Source: an uncultured Eubacteriales bacterium (GTDB taxonomy: Bacteria > Bacillota > Clostridia > Oscillospirales > Butyricicoccaceae). Taken from it: a stretch of 6,671 nucleotides of DNA. The stretch spans positions 1 through 6,671 of the forward strand of contig CAJTUM010000036.1 of the NCBI GenBank assembly GCA_910579575.1, written 5' to 3'. The translations under genes and the position numbers were made by a program. The notes under the pieces are model-generated. The model did not search any database and was not told where the DNA came from. It saw only the letters and a list, made by a program, of their open reading frames with translations. Shown one piece after another: positions 4,072 through 6,671 of the stretch. Every line of letters starts with the position of its first letter. The stretch's first letter is position 1.

Positions 4072-4482
4072 ATGGTACAACTTATCTTAGACACCGAGGG
4101 ATACAACGTCTCGCTGCCGGAGAGTATCAAGGGAGGGTATACGGCCAGTTTGCGGCCCCTTTCCGTGGATGTGGAGATGGTCACCGGGCGGCTGGTGCGG
4201 GAGCTGCGGGGGTCTGTGTGGGAGATCGGCTACCAATACGGCTATTTTGACGACGCCCAGAAAAACCGGGTGATCGCCGCCTGCCAAAAGGGCCAGAGCC
4301 AGCCGATACGCTGCGGCTTTTTGCCGCCAGATTCCGCCGGCGGGCTGAGCTATTCCTCCTTTTTTGTGACAAGCTTTCAATACCCCCGGTTTTTTTGGGG
4401 CCGGGGCGGGGCGGGAGAGCAGGCGATTCCCCTGTGGGGGGATTTTGCGCTGACCCTGCGGCAGGCGCAGCCCCATGATTGA
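4072..4482 (+). CDS. Phage protein of unknown function, tail-associated by context
   Basis: 136 residues from ATG 4072. The only ribosome site is GGAGG 12 nt upstream, a long spacing and buried in the terminator stem, so expression may be low or conditional. No signal peptide or membrane segment. The N-terminus 'MVQLILDTEGYNVSLPESIKGGYTASLRPLSVDVEMVTGRLVRELRG' looks beta-rich, followed by 'WEIGYQYGYFDDAQKNRVIAAC' and 'SSFFVTSFQYPRFF'; this style recalls small accessory proteins encoded before tail-tip proteins in clostridial prophages, but I cannot name a family. It overlaps the next ATG by 8 bp (4475-4482), so the two are translationally coupled and probably work together in the virion tail. 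Confidence 0.8.
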   Translation: MVQLILDTEGYNVSLPESIKGGYTASLRPLSVDVEMVTGRLVRELRGSVWEIGYQYGYFDDAQKNRVIAACQKGQSQPIRCGFLPPDSAGGLSYSSFFVTSFQYPRFFWGRGGAGEQAIPLWGDFALTLRQAQPHD

Positions 4483-6619
4483 GCGCAGCGGAGAATACCA
4501 GAAGGCCGTTGTGGCCGACGCCCGGCGAATGCTGCTGCGGGCGGTGGTAGACATCGTCGACCCGGATTTGGCCTGGGCGGACGGGGTTCCATCCAGCGGG
4601 GCGGCCTGGCCCAGCCGGCCGGAGCAGATTCACGACAAACGCTTTCAGGGGGACCGCTATGCTTCCCTGGAGCCTCGCCGCTGGCTGCTGGACGACAGCT
4701 TTGCCATCCTGCCCCAGGACAAGGGGGATATCCCCGGCCAGATCGGCTTTTGGGGGGCTCGCCTTTGCGATGAGAATGGCCGGTTTTCCCCGGCCAGCTG
4801 GGTGGAGCTGCCCTTCCGCAACGTCTCCATTTTGCAGGCCTGCTCGGTGTATTTTTCCGACGACCCGCTGGACGGGGTGGCGGAGGATTTCACGGTGGAG
4901 GTCAAGCAGGGGGGCGTCGTGCGGTACCGCAAGGCCTTTACAGGCAACGCAAAGCGGAGCGTTTCGCTGTTTGGCTTTACCGTGATCGACCCGGACGCGA
5001 TACGGGTGACGGCGACCAAATGGAGCCGGTCCGGGCGGCGTATGCGGGTGATTGAGATTGTGCCCGGGGTTTATGAGGAATGGGACGGGGACCGGGTTCA
5101 GGCCCTGGCCGTCAAACACCAGGGGGATTTCAGCTGCCTGACCCTGCCCTATGGAACCTGCTCGCTGCGGATGGACAACCAGGACCGGCGGTTTGAGCCC
5201 CGGAGCAAGGACGGGATGTTCCAAAGCCTGGAGGAGCGGCAGGGAATCGACGTTTCTCTGGCGGTGCGGCTGCCCGACGGAACCGACGAATACAAAAAGC
5301 TGGGCCGGTTTTTTCAATACGCCGGCGGCTGGCGCACGGGGGACAACGGCCTGACTATGCAATGGGAGCTTGTGGATATCGTGGGCCTGCTGGCCGGGCG
5401 GCGGTTTCTCCCCCCGGAGACCCTGCCGACCACGCTGGAGGGCTGGCTGGCGGCGATTTGCGGCCAGCTGGGCCAGAATTTCGCCAAATTCTACACGGCG
5501 GACCCGGCTTATGCCCAAAAAGAGGTGAAATGCCGGGAGCGGAAGGATGTGGAGGACGTCAGCTGCGGGGATTTGCTGCGGTATGTGTGCATGGCCTCGG
5601 GAACCTGGCCCCGGGCGGACGCGGAAACCGGCCGCCTGGCCGCCGAGCCGCTGTGGAACCAGGGCAATACCCTGACCCTGGACAACTTAGAGCAATACCC
5701 GGCGATGAAGGCCAACGAAGACCTGGCGGCGATTATTTTTACCGTCCACGACGGCAGCAACGACGGGGCGGGGAGCCAAGTTGTGGTTTCGGGCAACGAC
5801 GCCGCCTCCAGCCGGACGGAGACGGTGAACAACCCCTTTATCCGCACAAAGGAGGCGGCGCTGGCCGCGGCCCGGCAGATTTTGGCCGCCTCCGGCGGGC
5901 TGCGGCTGGAGACCCTGGGCCGAGGAGACCCGGCGGGGGAGATCGGCGACGTGGACGTTGTGTGGCTGGACCAATCCTCCGCGGCCGCGGCCCGGCGGAT
6001 TCAGCAGGATTTCGATTTCTCCGGCGGCGTGCTGCGGGGCTGCGCCAGCGCGCTGTTGCAGGCCGACGGCTCCTTCCTCTACCAGAGCCGCCAGGTATTG
6101 ACCAAGAGCGGGAGCTTTGCCGCCCCGGCCGGCGCGACCAAGCTGCGGCTGATCTTGGTTGGCGGCGGCCAGAGCGGCCAAGACGGGACGCCGGGAACCT
6201 GGAACGAGGCGGGAACCGACGGCGAAAACGGCCAGGGAGGCCGGGTTTGGTCTGGGACCATTGCCTGCAACCCGGGGCAGACCTTTGCCGTGACCATCGG
6301 CCAAGGAGCCGGCTGCGGCCAGGAGGGCGGAGCCACCACATTCGGCCCCTATTCCAGCGCCGACGGCCAGTTTTATCCCGCAGGATACACGGATATCGCC
6401 AGCGGCCAGACCTTCGCCCGGGCGGGGGTGAAAGCCCCGCTGCCCGGCTCCGGCGACGGCGGGGCCGGCGGCAAGGGCGGAATCCAGGGCCAGGAGCACA
6501 CCGAGCAGAACAATACCCTCAGCAACCCCTGGTATGTCATAGACAACTGGCCAGGCCTAGGAGAGCCCGGAGCCGCCGGCCAGAGCGGCTGCGCGGCGGT
6601 ATTTTGGGAGCCGGGCTAA
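4475..6619 (+). CDS. Tail-tip/baseplate-like protein with glycine-rich C-terminal domain
   Basis: 714 residues from ATG 4475, which overlaps the previous gene by 8 bp; there is no good ribosome site of its own, so it depends on coupling. Regions: N-terminal adaptor-like part (1-~80); beta-rich, possibly galactose-binding-like part (~90-205, 'FWGARLCDENGRFSPASWVELPF'); a segment 'LPYGTCSLRMDNQDRRFEP...LGRFFQYAGGW' (~224-290), a pattern common in tail-tip/hub proteins of Firmicutes phages; a helical middle ('WLAAICGQLGQNF'); and from ~560 a glycine-rich end ('LILVGGGQSGQDGTPG', 'GSGDGGAGGKGG') preceded by 'FAAPAGATKLR'. Glycine-rich ends of this type occur in phage adhesins. I infer a structural, host-contact role; no enzymatic motif is visible. 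The intergenic repeat begins at the base after the stop. Confidence 0.8.
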   Translation: MIERSGEYQKAVVADARRMLLRAVVDIVDPDLAWADGVPSSGAAWPSRPEQIHDKRFQGDRYASLEPRRWLLDDSFAILPQDKGDIPGQIGFWGARLCDENGRFSPASWVELPFRNVSILQACSVYFSDDPLDGVAEDFTVEVKQGGVVRYRKAFTGNAKRSVSLFGFTVIDPDAIRVTATKWSRSGRRMRVIEIVPGVYEEWDGDRVQALAVKHQGDFSCLTLPYGTCSLRMDNQDRRFEPRSKDGMFQSLEERQGIDVSLAVRLPDGTDEYKKLGRFFQYAGGWRTGDNGLTMQWELVDIVGLLAGRRFLPPETLPTTLEGWLAAICGQLGQNFAKFYTADPAYAQKEVKCRERKDVEDVSCGDLLRYVCMASGTWPRADAETGRLAAEPLWNQGNTLTLDNLEQYPAMKANEDLAAIIFTVHDGSNDGAGSQVVVSGNDAASSRTETVNNPFIRTKEAALAAARQILAASGGLRLETLGRGDPAGEIGDVDVVWLDQSSAAAARRIQQDFDFSGGVLRGCASALLQADGSFLYQSRQVLTKSGSFAAPAGATKLRLILVGGGQSGQDGTPGTWNEAGTDGENGQGGRVWSGTIACNPGQTFAVTIGQGAGCGQEGGATTFGPYSSADGQFYPAGYTDIASGQTFARAGVKAPLPGSGDGGAGGKGGIQGQEHTEQNNTLSNPWYVIDNWPGLGEPGAAGQSGCAAVFWEPG

Positions 6620-6671
6620 GACGGACGGGGCCGCGGACTAAGAAAAGCCCCCCTTGCGAAAGGGGGGTGGA
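6620..6671 (+). repeat. Dispersed intergenic repeat, copy B (cut by window end)
   Basis: Second copy of 3508-3558, beginning directly after the tail gene stop. It includes the hairpin CCCCCCTT-GCGA-AAGGGGGG (6648-6667), which could protect the mRNA 3' end; no T tract is visible before the window ends. Confidence 0.85.

Noticed and set aside
4181..5518. 445-codon open frame on the - strand opposite the tail-tip gene
   Set aside because: Pro/Arg/Ala-rich antisense artefact with no motif; the + strand frame has a coherent protein and coupled start.
5687..6499. 270-codon - strand frame opposite the glycine-rich region
   Set aside because: Product of the complement of Gly/Ala codons; no ribosome site or motif.

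Overview
The window is a piece of the late region of a temperate phage (prophage), most likely from a GC-rich Bacillota host of the Clostridia/Oscillospiraceae type. This rests on sigma-A-like promoters, strong GGAGG ribosome sites, GC-rich codons, phage tail and lysis proteins of clostridial style, and intergenic repeats of the 'CCTCCCTTTGGCAAGGGAGG' kind that I associate with gut Clostridia. The taxonomy is inference. No integrase, attachment site, capsid or terminase gene lies in the window, and I see no rRNA, tRNA or CRISPR array.

Layout, left to right. (1) 2-1150, +: the 3' part of a collagen-like tail fibre whose last ~100 codons are abruptly AT-rich. (2) 1152-2370, all on the - strand: two complete type II toxin-antitoxin (TA) modules in tandem. 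Each has a RelE-superfamily toxin gene first, an antitoxin second, its own promoter and its own terminator, so they form a self-contained island inside the + strand late genes. (3) 2392-3390, +: a 96-residue protein of unknown function followed at once by a zinc amidase endolysin, which carries a strong internal ribosome site that should also yield its C-terminal domain alone. (4) 3391-3702: no gene, but a cluster of GC-rich intergenic repeats, one of which recurs at the right end of the window. (5) 3703-4070: the most unusual stretch. A strong + promoter, a folded leader, a 31-residue hydrophobic ORF, a hairpin, an exactly facing near-consensus - promoter and a very strong + terminator sit within about 370 bp, and the two convergent transcripts begin with nearly the same ~30-nt sequence (an inverted repeat). 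It looks like a type I toxin/antisense RNA locus or a structured phage RNA. (6) 4072-6619, +: two translationally coupled genes, a 136-residue protein and a 714-residue tail-tip-like protein with a glycine-rich C-terminus. (7) 6620-6671: second copy of the intergenic repeat, cut by the window end.

How it fits together: the collagen-like fibre and the 714-residue protein are probably host-contact parts of the virion, the amidase releases progeny, and the TA modules and the 31-residue locus are accessory 'moron' cargo with their own promoters that could be expressed from the silent prophage. The placement of tail genes after the endolysin, and the insertion of opposite-strand cargo on both sides of the lysis gene, suggest a mosaic late region.
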